Shown: one piece after another, positions 42,464-52,527 of the stretch | Numbering within the stretch: position 1 is the stretch's first letter | Layout of the letters: every line of letters begins with the position of its first letter | From: a bacterium | GTDB lineage: Bacteria; Bacillota; Clostridia; Lachnospirales; Lachnospiraceae | NCBI GenBank assembly: GCA_023663725.1 | Contig: JAMPGX010000013.1 | Location: 37,489 to 101,488 of the forward strand | Direction: 5' to 3' | DNA length: 64,000 nt | Position numbers and translations under genes: made by a program | Notes under the pieces: generated by a model | What the model was told of the DNA's origin: nothing | Databases searched by the model: none | What the model saw: only the letters and a program-made list of their open reading frames with translations

Positions 42464-43534
42464 ATGAGGGAGATACATATAGATCAGGAGCATGTTAAGC
42501 GGACAGGCAGATGGCATCAAATAGGAGATACATTATGGCTGGCTATGTCCGGCAGCGGCATAGCGATGCATTTTAGAGGCAGATATCTGGAGATTCCCAT
42601 AAAAGGCGGTTATGTGGCCGGACATGGGGAACAGGATGGCAATTATGCCAGGGTTGCTGTATATGTGAATGGCGTGCGAGTATTGGATGAGATGATAGAC
42701 AGTTCTATGCGGCGGCTGACCGTGATCGACCAGGAGCAGCCGCGGGACGCCGAGGTACAGCTGATCAAGCTGTCGGAGAGCGCTATGTCCGTGATCGGTA
42801 TTGAGCCGCTGATTATCGGAGATGAGGACTGTGTGGAGCCCGCGGCTGACAAAGCGCATCTTGTTGAATTTATCGGCGATTCCATCACCTGTGGCTATGG
42901 CGTGGACGATGAGGACTGTAATCACCATTTTGCTACGTCCACGGAGGATGTAACCAGGGCCTATGCCTTTCATACGGCCAGGCTGCTGGATGTGGACTGT
43001 ATGCTGTTTTCCGCCAGTGGGTTCGGCATAATCTCAGGATATACGGCGGATCCCGCTAGGCGTCTGCCGGAGCAGCGGATTCCTGACTATTATCACAGCG
43101 TGGGCTTCAGCAGGGACTATTTTGAGGATGGGAGCAGTCCGACGGAAACGCAGTGGGATTTTTCCAGACTGCGGCCGGAGGCTGTGGTGATCAATCTGGG
43201 CACCAATGACGACAGCTTCTGTCAGGATGATCTGGAGAAGCAGCAGGAGTATAGGGAAGCATACGGGCGGTTCCTGCTGGACGTGAGGCAATGCAATCCT
43301 CAGGCGGAGCTGTTCTGTGTGCTTGGCATCATGGGGCAGCGTCTATGCCCTTGGATGGAAAAGGCGTGCGAGGACTATCGAAAGCGCACGGGGGATAGTC
43401 GGATACATACTCTGCGTCTGCCGGAGCAGGACGGAGGTATAGGCTATGTGGCGGATTACCATCCGCTTGAACGCTTTCATGTGGCGGCGGCGGAGGTTCT
43501 CGCGCCGTATATAAAGCATATTATGAACTGGTAA
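42464..43534 (+). CDS. SGNH/GDSL esterase, CE2-like
   Basis: 356 aa. N-terminal beta-rich domain (~1-130) followed by an SGNH hydrolase: FIGDSITCGYG with the nucleophile Ser (~140), a Gly and NLGTNDDS with the block III Asn, and ADYHPLERFH with the catalytic Asp/His. The two-domain arrangement and block wording fit carbohydrate esterase family 2, which removes acetyl groups from xylan or other polysaccharides. No signal peptide, so probably cytoplasmic, acting on imported oligosaccharides. Preceded by the structured element at 42256. Confidence 0.85.
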   Translation: MREIHIDQEHVKRTGRWHQIGDTLWLAMSGSGIAMHFRGRYLEIPIKGGYVAGHGEQDGNYARVAVYVNGVRVLDEMIDSSMRRLTVIDQEQPRDAEVQLIKLSESAMSVIGIEPLIIGDEDCVEPAADKAHLVEFIGDSITCGYGVDDEDCNHHFATSTEDVTRAYAFHTARLLDVDCMLFSASGFGIISGYTADPARRLPEQRIPDYYHSVGFSRDYFEDGSSPTETQWDFSRLRPEAVVINLGTNDDSFCQDDLEKQQEYREAYGRFLLDVRQCNPQAELFCVLGIMGQRLCPWMEKACEDYRKRTGDSRIHTLRLPEQDGGIGYVADYHPLERFHVAAAEVLAPYIKHIMNW

Positions 43535-43558
43535 GCGCAGAATGGGAAAGGAGAAAAA

Positions 43559-44785
43559 ATGCTGGTTACATTAATTCCACTTTTTGATGAAAATCTGAAT
43601 ATTGGGGCTTACTCCCTGTTTGTGCAGAAGAAGAATGTCTTTTTGAACCCCAGCCTGCTGGGATCGGGCCGTTTCGACGGCGCGGCCAGGGTGGAGGGGC
43701 TGGAGGTCATCCAGAGCATGGGCATCGAGAGCCTCTCCTCGGACAGCGATGTATTCGTGACGGTGAACAATATGTCTGTCTTCTCCGATCTGTCTGAGCA
43801 GTGTGATGCTCCACATGAGCGTCTGGTGCTGTTGATGGATCCTACCGTGAAGCCGGAGCCCATGTATATAGACAGACTCGCGGAGCTGAAGAAACAGGGC
43901 TATAAGCTGGCAATCCGCAAGCTGCAGGTGGCAGAGTTCGAGGCCTATCGCGAGATTCTGAAGCTGATGGACTATGTGTTCTTGAACCATAAGAAGATTG
44001 ATATCAGCAAGGCAAAGATTTATTTTCACAAACTGTTCCCACATATTCGTCTGTGCGCGGTTGGGGTGGATAATCAGGAGGAATTTGCCTCGCTCAAGGC
44101 TTCGGGCGGATACGATCTGTATGAGGGAGATTTCTACCGCATTCCTGTGAATCGCGATGAGCATGAGGTGGCTCCATTAAAGGTTAACTATATTGAATTG
44201 CTCAATACTGTCAATAACGATAATTTTGAGTTGACTCAGGCGGCGGATATTATCGGACGCGACACAGCATTGACAATCTCTCTGTTGCGGATGGTAAACC
44301 GTATGGCCATTAACTCGGAGATTACTTCCATACGTCATGCTGCTGCGATGCTGGGGCAGAAGGAACTGAAAAAGTGGATTACTACCGCAGTGGTGGGAGA
44401 GTTATGTGCGGATAAGCCCAATGAGATCACTCGCCTCTCCCTGTTGCGGGCCAGGTTCGCGGAGAATCTGGCAGGCGCGTTCGGCATGGGCGGTCAGGCT
44501 TCCGAGCTGTTCCTGATGGGTTTGTTTTCCGTGCTGGATGTCATACTGGATAAGCCCATGGCGGACGCTCTGTCCATGGTGCATGTCAGCAAACAGATTA
44601 AGGAAGTATTGATTGATAAGAAGGGGCCGCTGGTCAAGGTATACGATTTTATCCTGCAATATGAGAGCGCAAACTGGCAGGAGGTGTCCCGACAGATGAT
44701 TCTGGAGAATATCGAGATGCCTGTTCTGTACGACGCCTATATCCAGACTTTGGTGTGGTATCGCAAGCTGACTCTTGGACAATAA
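43559..44785 (+). CDS. EAL-like and HDOD two-domain signalling protein
   Basis: 408 aa. N-terminal EAL-type fold (~1-195) with a degenerate active site: the EAL triad and most metal ligands are absent, so it should not hydrolyse cyclic-di-GMP. C-terminal HDOD domain (~200-400; LLNTVNNDNFELTQAADIIG, SLLRMVNRM, SIRHAAAMLG). This is the YuxH-type architecture, thought to act through protein contacts. ATG with AAAGGAG. It stands alone before rarA. Confidence 0.87.
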   Translation: MLVTLIPLFDENLNIGAYSLFVQKKNVFLNPSLLGSGRFDGAARVEGLEVIQSMGIESLSSDSDVFVTVNNMSVFSDLSEQCDAPHERLVLLMDPTVKPEPMYIDRLAELKKQGYKLAIRKLQVAEFEAYREILKLMDYVFLNHKKIDISKAKIYFHKLFPHIRLCAVGVDNQEEFASLKASGGYDLYEGDFYRIPVNRDEHEVAPLKVNYIELLNTVNNDNFELTQAADIIGRDTALTISLLRMVNRMAINSEITSIRHAAAMLGQKELKKWITTAVVGELCADKPNEITRLSLLRARFAENLAGAFGMGGQASELFLMGLFSVLDVILDKPMADALSMVHVSKQIKEVLIDKKGPLVKVYDFILQYESANWQEVSRQMILENIEMPVLYDAYIQTLVWYRKLTLGQ

Positions 44786-44827
44786 ATTGCCGGAGTAGCT
44801 CTTTAACCTGGCGGACAGAGGATGTTT

Positions 44828-46171
44828 ATGGATTTGTTTGAATACATGAGAAGCGCCAATATGGAGAAGGAGTCGCCGTTGGCGGCGAGGATGCGCCCCA
44901 GGACACTGGAAGAGGTGGTGGGGCAGGAGCATATCGTCGGCAGGGATAAGCTGTTGTATCGGGCGATACAGGCGGACAAGATCAGCTCCGTGATCTTCTA
45001 TGGGCCACCGGGTACAGGTAAGACCACTCTTGCCCGGGTAATTGCGGGCAGTACCAGCGCCGAATTTACGCAGATCAATGCCACGGCTGCAGGCAAGAAG
45101 GATATGGAAGAGGTGGTGGCCAAGGCCAAAGAGCTGCAGGGTATGTATGGCAAACGCACGATCCTGTTCATCGATGAGATACATCGTTTTAACAAAGGAC
45201 AGCAGGATTATCTGCTTCCCTTTGTGGAGGATGGCACGCTGATCCTGATCGGAGCCACCACGGAAAATCCTTATTTTGAAGTCAATGGAGCGTTGATCTC
45301 CCGCTCCATTATATTCGAGTTAAAGCCCATTCCCCCGGAGGCGGTGAAGGAACTGCTGCGCAAGGCCGTGTATGACACGGAGCGGGGAATGGGCTCTTAT
45401 CATGCTGTCATTGAGGAGGAGGCTCTGGATTTTCTGGCGGAGCTCTCCGGAGGGGATGCCAGACATGCACTGAACGCCGTAGAACTGGGAATTATGACCA
45501 CACAGCGCGCCGAGGACGGGCAGATACACATTACCCTGGAGGTAGCGCAGGAATGCATCCAAAAGCGGACTTTGCGCTATGACAAGGGTGGGGACAACCA
45601 CTATGACACGATCTCCGCCTTTATCAAGAGCATGAGAGGCTCGGATGCGGATGCAGCAGTATATTATCTGGCCCGAATGCTATATGCGGGGGAGAGTGTC
45701 ACGTTCATTGCCCGCCGTATTATGATCTGTGCCGCGGAGGATGTGGGTAACGCGGACCCGATGGCTCTGGTGGTTGCGACCAACGCTTCTATGGCCGTGG
45801 AGCGTATCGGTATGCCGGAGGCCCAGATCATCCTGTCTCAGGCGGCGGCTTATGTGGCATGCGCGCCCAAGAGTAACGCCGCCTGCGGAGCTATCATGTC
45901 CGCCATGCAGGAGGTGGGACACTCAGGTGATCTACCCATACCCGCCCATCTGCAGGATGCACATTACAAGGGCGCTGCCAAGCTGGGGAGAGGGACAGGC
46001 TATAAATATGCTCATGACTACCCAAACAACTATGTCCGGCAGCAATACCTGCCCTATGAGCTGACTGGCAGGGAGTTCTACCAGCCCAGCGGCAATGGCT
46101 ACGAGCAGAAGATCAGGGAGCATATGAGAAGGATCAGACAGGAGGCTGCAGGACAGGAGGAGAAGAGCTGA
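44828..46171 (+). CDS. rarA: Replication-associated recombination protein A
   Basis: 447 aa. AAA+ ATPase with Walker A GPPGTGKTT (~residues 59-67), Walker B ILFIDEIHRFNKGQQDYLLP and sensor ATTENPYFEVN, followed by the clamp-loader-like C-terminal domain (LRYDKGGDNHYDTISAFIKS). RarA/MgsA works at stalled replication forks. Start ATG 44828 is six bases from AGAGG; ATG 44822 abuts it. Its 3' flank carries the structured leader repeat of the next gene. Confidence 0.93.
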   Translation: MDLFEYMRSANMEKESPLAARMRPRTLEEVVGQEHIVGRDKLLYRAIQADKISSVIFYGPPGTGKTTLARVIAGSTSAEFTQINATAAGKKDMEEVVAKAKELQGMYGKRTILFIDEIHRFNKGQQDYLLPFVEDGTLILIGATTENPYFEVNGALISRSIIFELKPIPPEAVKELLRKAVYDTERGMGSYHAVIEEEALDFLAELSGGDARHALNAVELGIMTTQRAEDGQIHITLEVAQECIQKRTLRYDKGGDNHYDTISAFIKSMRGSDADAAVYYLARMLYAGESVTFIARRIMICAAEDVGNADPMALVVATNASMAVERIGMPEAQIILSQAAAYVACAPKSNAACGAIMSAMQEVGHSGDLPIPAHLQDAHYKGAAKLGRGTGYKYAHDYPNNYVRQQYLPYELTGREFYQPSGNGYEQKIREHMRRIRQEAAGQEEKS

Positions 46172-46183
46172 GAAAGCCTGACA

Positions 46184-46243
46184 GGTGCGCGCCGAAGGAA
46201 CTTCGCCCTTTCGTGCCGTCGCGCGGCGACTTAAAATAGGAGG
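46184..46243 (+). repeat. Structured leader repeat ending in the ribosome site (copy 1, partial)
   Basis: Contains GCGCGCCGAAGGAACTTCGC, CCCTTTCGTGC, the hairpin GCCGTCGCGCGGCGAC and TTAAAATAGGAGG; the last bases are the Shine-Dalgarno of the esterase at 46251. The same order of motifs precedes the genes at 47744 and 52520. Confidence 0.7.
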
Positions 46244-46250
46244 ATGCATT

Positions 46251-47435
46251 ATGAGTGAAAGTAAAAAGGTAATTACACCCATGTCATGGGTTACCACATG
46301 GGGAACAGCGGAGGAGAACTTTATCGCCACTCCGGAGGGGATGCCTCAGCCCCTTGAAAACACAACGGTTCGTCAGATTGTCCGAGTGACGACCTCAGGG
46401 GACGAGATGAAGCTGAGACTTTCCAATCGGTATGGAAAACGTGATGTTGTGATACGCTCTATGCATGTGGCAAAACAGGTAAGAGCAGATCAATCTACGA
46501 TAGACACATCAACGGATACTGTAGTTGAAGCGCTTGGTTCAGAGAAAATAGTTATTCCTGCCGGCGGGGTTATTGAGACGGATGCGTTTAGATTCAGCGT
46601 TAAGGCTCTTGATAATATCGCGATAACCATGTACTTTGGCGCCGCTCCTGTGACCGCGGACGAGATGACAGGGCACAGGGGAGCAAGGGCAACTACCTAT
46701 CAGGTGTCGGGAAACGAAGTTTCGACGGAGACCTTTTCTACACCTGCGACAACTACGTCATGGTATTTTCTGGCGGACGTATCGCTTATGTCTCCGGCGG
46801 GAAGTAAGGCTATAATCTGTTTTGGAGATTCCATAACGGACGGCTTCGGAACAGATTGGGCGGTGCAGGGAAAGAGACCTGACACTTACACGCGATGGGT
46901 GGACTTTTTCGCGAGGAGGCTTCAGGCAAACGATAGCACGAAGCGTCTATCTGTGGTCAACAAGGGCATCGGCGCCAATTCCATATTGGGATCATGGCCT
47001 ACGGATGCAGGGAGGGACAGGTTCAAAAGGGATCTTCTCGGACATGATGGGGCAGGATACTGTATCCTTCTGTTCGGTGTCAACGATCTGCTCTCCCTTT
47101 CCGATACTGGTAAATATGACAGGCTTATCCCCGAATATCAGAAGATGGTGGCGCTGTGCCACGAAAACGGAATTAAAATATATGGTGCGCCCATCCTTCC
47201 TTTTGGAAAGAGCCGAGATCATACCGAGGCTGCCGAGGAGGTGAGAACGAGGATCAACAGCTGGATGCGCAGTCCCGATTCCCATATGGACGGTATCATC
47301 GACTTTGAAAACGCATTGGCAGACCCGACTGACCCCAAGAGTATTTTGCCCCAATACGCTCCGCTAGACGGTCTCCATCCATACGAAGGATATGAAACAA
47401 TGGCTGAAGCAATCGATCTGACAATGTTTGAATAA
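46251..47435 (+). CDS. SGNH/GDSL hydrolase, probable carbohydrate esterase
   Basis: 394 aa. Beta-rich N-terminal part (~1-185; MSWVTTWGTAEENF, KLRLSNRYGKRDVVIRSM), then an SGNH domain with CFGDSITDGFG (Ser194), block III GVNDLLSL and the catalytic Asp/His in DGLHPYEGYE. The opening resembles secreted GDSL esterases, but no signal peptide is seen. It lies between rarA and the GH115 gene; by eye both have lower GC and more A/T-ending codons than their neighbours. Likely to remove ester groups from plant polysaccharide fragments. ATG follows AGGAGG of the leader repeat. Confidence 0.87.
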   Translation: MSESKKVITPMSWVTTWGTAEENFIATPEGMPQPLENTTVRQIVRVTTSGDEMKLRLSNRYGKRDVVIRSMHVAKQVRADQSTIDTSTDTVVEALGSEKIVIPAGGVIETDAFRFSVKALDNIAITMYFGAAPVTADEMTGHRGARATTYQVSGNEVSTETFSTPATTTSWYFLADVSLMSPAGSKAIICFGDSITDGFGTDWAVQGKRPDTYTRWVDFFARRLQANDSTKRLSVVNKGIGANSILGSWPTDAGRDRFKRDLLGHDGAGYCILLFGVNDLLSLSDTGKYDRLIPEYQKMVALCHENGIKIYGAPILPFGKSRDHTEAAEEVRTRINSWMRSPDSHMDGIIDFENALADPTDPKSILPQYAPLDGLHPYEGYETMAEAIDLTMFE

Positions 47436-47447
47436 TAGGTACAGCGC

Positions 47448-47734
47448 GAGAGAACATTACCCTTTAGAGCTGTCGCGCAGCGACTCAAGGTAAAGTTGCG
47501 AAGGCGCACGAGAGGAACTTTCGTGAGAGCACTTTCGAATGAAAGTTCCTCTCATGTGAGTGTGCCGAGAGAACTTTACTCTTTAGTGCTGTCGCGCAGC
47601 GACTCAAGGTAAAGTCGCGAAGGCGCACGAGAGGAACTTTCATGAGTGTATTTTCGAATGAAAGTTTCTCTCACAAGGGCGCGCCGAGAGAACTTTACCC
47701 TTTAGTGCTGTCGCGCAGCGACTCAATTAGGAGG
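47448..47734 (+). repeat. 119-bp tandem structured leader repeat (2.4 units)
   Basis: Units begin GAGAGAAC at 47448, 47567 and 47686, exactly 119 bases apart; the third breaks off at the AGGAGG of the GH115 gene. Each unit folds into CTTTACC/GGTAAAG around the GTCGC/GCGAC hairpin, and a stem GAGAGGAACTTTC/GAAAGTTCCTCTC. It fills the whole 308-base gap. Related single copies lie at 46184 and 52528. Confidence 0.85.
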
Positions 47735-47743
47735 AAACCTAAA

Positions 47744-50700
47744 ATGATACTTGAAGGTACGATCCGTATCGGTTATTACAATGGTGAAACATCCGCAGTG
47801 AAGATCGCCCTTGACAATCTGAAAAATGACTTAAAGAAAATCACGGATGCGGACATACAGCTCGTTGAGCTACGAGCGGAAGAAAGTATGGACGGTATCG
47901 ATATAATGGCCGCCACAAAAAATATCAAAAAATTCGATATTTGTAACAAATCTCCGGAGGAAACAGAGATTCTTGATGCGTGGGAAGGATATGTTATTAA
48001 AGAAAGTGACGGAACTCTCTATATAAACGGAGCCGACAGGCGCGGTACGATCTATGGAATATATGAAATGTCGGCTTATTTTGGCGTATCCCCCTGGTAT
48101 TTCTTTGCGGATGTACCTGTGAGGAAGAAGGCTCGTATTCTCATTCCGGACCGATTTTTTAGAGCAGACTATCCGTCGGTTCAGTACAGGGGTATCTTTT
48201 TAAATGATGAGGAAGAACTGGAGCAGTGGGCCATAAAGCATACAAACGACGACACTATAGGGCCCGAATTGTATGAAAAGATATATGAACTGATCCTTCG
48301 GCTTAAGGGCAATTATCTGTGGCCTGCCATGCATGTCAATTATTTTCAGGAGAATCCCAGGAGCGCATGGTTAGCCAATGAAATGGGCATCGTGATCGGC
48401 ACGTCCCACTGTGATATGCTCATGCGGAGCAACCAGAACGAATGGACGCCCTGGCTTGACAAAAAAGGCTATAAGAGCGATTACAACGCCGTTCACGCAG
48501 GGAAATTGAATACCTCTGAGGCTAAGGAACGGGAAACGATCTATTATGACTATTCGATACCTGGCAAGAACAGAGAGGTGATCAGAGAATACTGGCGCGA
48601 AAGCGTGGAAATGAATCGGGATTACGAGGTCTGTTATACCATTGGCATGAGAGGCGTTCACGATTACGGTTTTTCCACGAGAATGATCAATGAGGACGCT
48701 ACGCTTACTGAAGAGGAAAAGCTCTCGGCAAAAATCAGGCTCTTAGAGACGATCATGGACGACCAGAGGCAGCTCATCAAGGCGGAATGCGGTCTTTCAT
48801 CTGCTGCCTGCGCTTTGCAGTCATTTATACCGTACAAGGAGGTTCTCGAGCTCTATAACGCAGGTCTTGTGATCCCTGATGACGTCACTCTCATTTGGGT
48901 AAATGATAATTTCGGGCATATACGGCGTTATCCGGATGAAAAGGAGAGAGAAAGAGCCGGCGGGCACGGATTGTATTTTCATGCCTCCTATTGGGGAGCC
49001 ACCGAGATGAGCTATCTTTTCTTCAATACGATGCCTCTTTCGCATACTACAAATGAGCTTAGAAAAGCATATGCCAACGGCATACGAAGGATGTGGGTCT
49101 TGAACGTAGGCGCACTCAAGCCGCTTGAAATGGACATGGAAACGTTTCTTGCCTACGCGTGGGACGCGGGTAAGGATACGCCTGTGACCTGTGATATTCA
49201 TGCCTATACTGCCCAGTGGTTTGATTCCTACTTTTCGGGCGGATATGGCGAGGAGCTTGCGGATTTATACGAGGAATACGTGCATCTGACCAACGCCAGA
49301 AAGATAGAGCATATGCAGCCCATGATATTTGCTCAGGCAGGCTATGGAGACGAGGCCGGAGCGCGTCTGTGCGGACTCGAAAGAGTATTTGCACGGTCCA
49401 ATGAGATATATACATGTCTTCCCGACGATGAGAAGGATGCCTTTTTTCAGATGTTTTTGTTTAAGGTACATGCCTCCTATTATGTGAATCATGCGTTTTA
49501 TTATGCCGACCGCAGCGTTCTGTCTTATGACAGAGGAAACGATATGGCTGCGGATCTTTATACAGAATATTCGCGCAAAATGACCCAGTATCTAAAAAAG
49601 ATGCTGCGTTATTACAATGTGCATATGCAGGACGGAAAGTGGGAAGGTATTCTCACTCCCGACTCTTTCCCGCCCCCAGGCATCTGTTTTTATCCTGTGT
49701 GCAGACCTTCAATCAAGAGAAGAGAGCTTGCTGTTAAGGCCATTCTGTGGGACGGCAGCGAAACTTTGACGGAGGGGAGCCTTGTATTTTACAGTGGAGG
49801 CATACGGAAAAAATGGTTTGAACTCGGCAATACCCGCGCGCGTGCTATCTCGTATGAAATAACCGGAAAACCGGCATGGCTTGATATATCCGAGGAATCA
49901 GGCGAAATCAATGCGGAGAAACGTATCTACATAAGTGTTAACGAGGAGACAGCCTATGTGGAGAACAAGGAGGCTGAACTGACAATCCGCCTCGTTGAAC
50001 AGGAGCAGGAAATCCATGTGAAGGTCAGGGCGAAGGCCGGATGTGCAGATGGTGAAAGCCGCCTGTCCCATGCGGAGGACGACGGGGCGGTTTGTATCTA
50101 TGCGGAAGATTACAAGGAGTGCTGCTGCGCGCCCGTACATATACCGCCGCTTGAGAAAACCGGCTGGTATAAGATATATGGTATGGGGCGGGAAGGTCAC
50201 AGCGCGGTTATGGCATATAATTCCAAGCTTGGTCCGTTAAGCGACGCATCTCTAACGGATAATCCTTACATTACATATGAGTTTTCCCTCTTCAGCGAGG
50301 GCGAATTTGAGCTGGAGATCACAAGATTCCTCACGCTTGACTCTGTGGGCAGAGTCAGATTTGGCATCGGTATTGACGGTATTGAGCCGTTTATTATGGA
50401 GTCGAATACTAACGACGAATGGCGGGCAAACTGGCATGACAGCGTTATGAATAACGGTGAGAAATTGTATACAAAACTCCCGTATTTGTCCGCAGGCAGG
50501 CATACGATAAGGGTGTATATGATCGATAATTATGTGACGCTGGATAAGCTTGTCATATACACGTTAACGAGGCGCGAAACCTATTATGGAGCCTTTTTCG
50601 TGCATTCTAACGCAGATGAACCCAAGGTATGCTGGGAGGAGCTTGACAGCATTCGAGCGAAGCTTTATCGCGAGGACAGCGCAGTACTATTGCCCGATAT

Positions 50701-51388
50701 GGTATATGCCGATCAGGAATTCTGGAAGTATAACAGGCTTTATATGAAAAATGACATTGTCAGGCAGTCCTATATGGATAGGGGACGGTATGACAGTTAT
50801 TACGAGGACGGGTCTACAGAGGATATAACGGCTTTGTTTGGCAGAGGCGTCTTTGCCGAACAGAATGGGAGGATTGCCATCGACGCGGAGTATGCGCTTG
50901 CGGATGATGCAGACGCATATCTCACGCCTGACGCGACAGGTAAGATATATTGGAGACATGTGCGCGCGCTGACCGACGCAGGCCATGGCCTTGCGATGCA
51001 GGTATCCGGCAGACCACATACCTGGGAAAAGGCAAAGGATGCTCCGGGGATGCATTATCGCATTCAGGTTTCGGAGGAAGGTGAGTATCATGTATGGCTC
51101 CTTATATTGTATGAGAACCATATGTCGGATAGCTGCTATTTCGCGGTTGACGGCGAAGCGCTTCCCCGAAGCATGCAGTACAATAACGGTCAGCTGTGTC
51201 AGTATGCAACGCTGCATATGTATTATTGGTGTCTGACAGGTAAGATACATTTCTCCTCAGGAGAACACATCTTCTCCATATATGCATGCGATACAGGACT
51301 TCAGATAGACAGAATCTACTTAAGTCAAGGGGAGGAGCGACCGCCGCTCGATAAGGATTGGACGGTTTCCCCTAGATATATTTTTTGA
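47744..51388 (+). CDS. GH115 family glycosidase, probable xylan alpha-1,2-glucuronidase
   Basis: 1214 aa. N-terminal hexosaminidase-like domain (~1-130), catalytic barrel from ~140 (YRGIFLNDEEELEQWA, LRLKGNYLWPAMHVNYF, YTIGMRGVHDYGF), a long linker and C-terminal GH115-type beta domains (WLDISEESGEINAEKRIYIS; MHYRIQVSEEGEYHVWLLIL). Family 115 enzymes remove (4-O-methyl-)glucuronic acid from xylan. No signal peptide, so it should act on imported oligosaccharides. Start ATG 47744 with AGGAGG; an upstream in-frame ATG at 47642 lies in the repeat and was rejected. Its last 17 bases overlap the convergent malic enzyme gene. Confidence 0.93.
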   Translation: MILEGTIRIGYYNGETSAVKIALDNLKNDLKKITDADIQLVELRAEESMDGIDIMAATKNIKKFDICNKSPEETEILDAWEGYVIKESDGTLYINGADRRGTIYGIYEMSAYFGVSPWYFFADVPVRKKARILIPDRFFRADYPSVQYRGIFLNDEEELEQWAIKHTNDDTIGPELYEKIYELILRLKGNYLWPAMHVNYFQENPRSAWLANEMGIVIGTSHCDMLMRSNQNEWTPWLDKKGYKSDYNAVHAGKLNTSEAKERETIYYDYSIPGKNREVIREYWRESVEMNRDYEVCYTIGMRGVHDYGFSTRMINEDATLTEEEKLSAKIRLLETIMDDQRQLIKAECGLSSAACALQSFIPYKEVLELYNAGLVIPDDVTLIWVNDNFGHIRRYPDEKERERAGGHGLYFHASYWGATEMSYLFFNTMPLSHTTNELRKAYANGIRRMWVLNVGALKPLEMDMETFLAYAWDAGKDTPVTCDIHAYTAQWFDSYFSGGYGEELADLYEEYVHLTNARKIEHMQPMIFAQAGYGDEAGARLCGLERVFARSNEIYTCLPDDEKDAFFQMFLFKVHASYYVNHAFYYADRSVLSYDRGNDMAADLYTEYSRKMTQYLKKMLRYYNVHMQDGKWEGILTPDSFPPPGICFYPVCRPSIKRRELAVKAILWDGSETLTEGSLVFYSGGIRKKWFELGNTRARAISYEITGKPAWLDISEESGEINAEKRIYISVNEETAYVENKEAELTIRLVEQEQEIHVKVRAKAGCADGESRLSHAEDDGAVCIYAEDYKECCCAPVHIPPLEKTGWYKIYGMGREGHSAVMAYNSKLGPLSDASLTDNPYITYEFSLFSEGEFELEITRFLTLDSVGRVRFGIGIDGIEPFIMESNTNDEWRANWHDSVMNNGEKLYTKLPYLSAGRHTIRVYMIDNYVTLDKLVIYTLTRRETYYGAFFVHSNADEPKVCWEELDSIRAKLYREDSAVLLPDMVYADQEFWKYNRLYMKNDIVRQSYMDRGRYDSYYEDGSTEDITALFGRGVFAEQNGRIAIDAEYALADDADAYLTPDATGKIYWRHVRALTDAGHGLAMQVSGRPHTWEKAKDAPGMHYRIQVSEEGEYHVWLLILYENHMSDSCYFAVDGEALPRSMQYNNGQLCQYATLHMYYWCLTGKIHFSSGEHIFSIYACDTGLQIDRIYLSQGEERPPLDKDWTVSPRYIF

Positions 51389-52520
51389 CGGCGGCGGCTA
51401 CTACCTCTGCTACCTTGGGGTTGAAGGCCTCGGGCATGATGTTCTCATCCGAGAGCTCCTCCTCCGGCACCAGAGAGGCGATGGCCTCCGCAGCGGCCAG
51501 CTTCATCTCCTCAGTGATCTGTCGTGCGCGTCCCTCCAGAGCGCCTTTGAAGATGCCGGGGAACGCCACCACATTGTTCACCTGGTTGGGGAAATCGCTG
51601 CGGCCGGTTCCCACCACGCGGGCTCCGGCGGCTCTGGCAATATCGGGCATGATCTCAGGCACGGGGTTAGCCATGGCAAAGAGGATGGAATCATGATTCA
51701 TGGAAGCCACCATCTCGGGCGTGACAATATTGGGGGCGGAGACACCCACAAAGATATCCGCGCCTCGCAGAGCGTCAGCCAGAGAGCCGGTCCTGCCCTC
51801 CAGATTGGTAACCTCGGCCATCCTCTGTTGCATCCAGTTCAGTCCCTCCGTGGATTTGGAGATGATGCCCACCTTGTCACACATGATGATATGGGGAAAA
51901 CCGTATGTCAGCAGAAGTCTGGTGATGGCCACCCCAGCGCTTCCGGCACCGTTGACCACGATATGGCAGTCCTCCTTTTTCTTGCCGACGACCTTGAGGG
52001 CGTTGATAATTCCCGCCAGCACCACGATGGCGGTGCCATGCTGATCGTCGTGGAATACGGGGATGTCCAGAGTGGCCTTCAGCCGCTCCTCGATCTCAAA
52101 GCATCTGGGGGCGGAGATGTCTTCCAGATTGATGCCTCCGAAGCCGGGAGCCAGCCAGGTTACGGCCTTGATGATCTCCTCCGTGTCCTGAGTATCCAAG
52201 CAGATGGGTACGGCGTTGACCCCGCCAAATTCCTTGAACAATACGGCCTTGCCCTCCATGACCGGCATGGCGGCATAGGGACCGATATTTCCCAGTCCCA
52301 GCACGGCGCTGCCGTCAGATACCACGGCCACGGTATTGGCCTTCATCGTATAAGTGTATGCTGCTTCCGGATCCTGGGCGATGACCTTGCAGGGTTCAGC
52401 CACGCCGGGAGTGTATGCCAGTGCGAGGTCTTCTCTGGATTTTACGGGAGTCTTGGAAATGGTCTCCAGCTTGCCATTCCACTGCTCGTGAAGCACCAGT
52501 GCTTTTTCGTTGGTTGTCAT
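51372..52520 (-). CDS. Malic enzyme
   Basis: 382 aa. Malic domain with [18 protein letters not shown] at the N-terminus and [20 protein letters not shown], then an NAD(P)-binding domain ([20 protein letters not shown]). The short bacterial form without phosphotransacetylase domain. It converts malate to pyruvate and CO2, reducing NAD(P). The start ATG 52520 follows AGGAGG, which belongs to a leader repeat; a longer upstream reading is repeat sequence. It converges on GH115 with 17 shared bases and no terminator between. Confidence 0.95.
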   Translation of the reverse strand: MTTNEKALVLHEQWNGKLETISKTPVKSREDLALAYTPGVAEPCKVIAQDPEAAYTYTMKANTVAVVSDGSAVLGLGNIGPYAAMPVMEGKAVLFKEFGGVNAVPICLDTQDTEEIIKAVTWLAPGFGGINLEDISAPRCFEIEERLKATLDIPVFHDDQHGTAIVVLAGIINALKVVGKKKEDCHIVVNGAGSAGVAITRLLLTYGFPHIIMCDKVGIISKSTEGLNWMQQRMAEVTNLEGRTGSLADALRGADIFVGVSAPNIVTPEMVASMNHDSILFAMANPVPEIMPDIARAAGARVVGTGRSDFPNQVNNVVAFPGIFKGALEGRARQITEEMKLAAAEAIASLVPEEELSDENIMPEAFNPKVAEVVAAAVKKYI

Positions 52521-52527
52521 GGTGTTA

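Noticed and set aside
47642-47743. Earlier start for the GH115 gene
   Set aside because: The extra residues are translated repeat; ATG 47744 has AGGAGG at the right distance.
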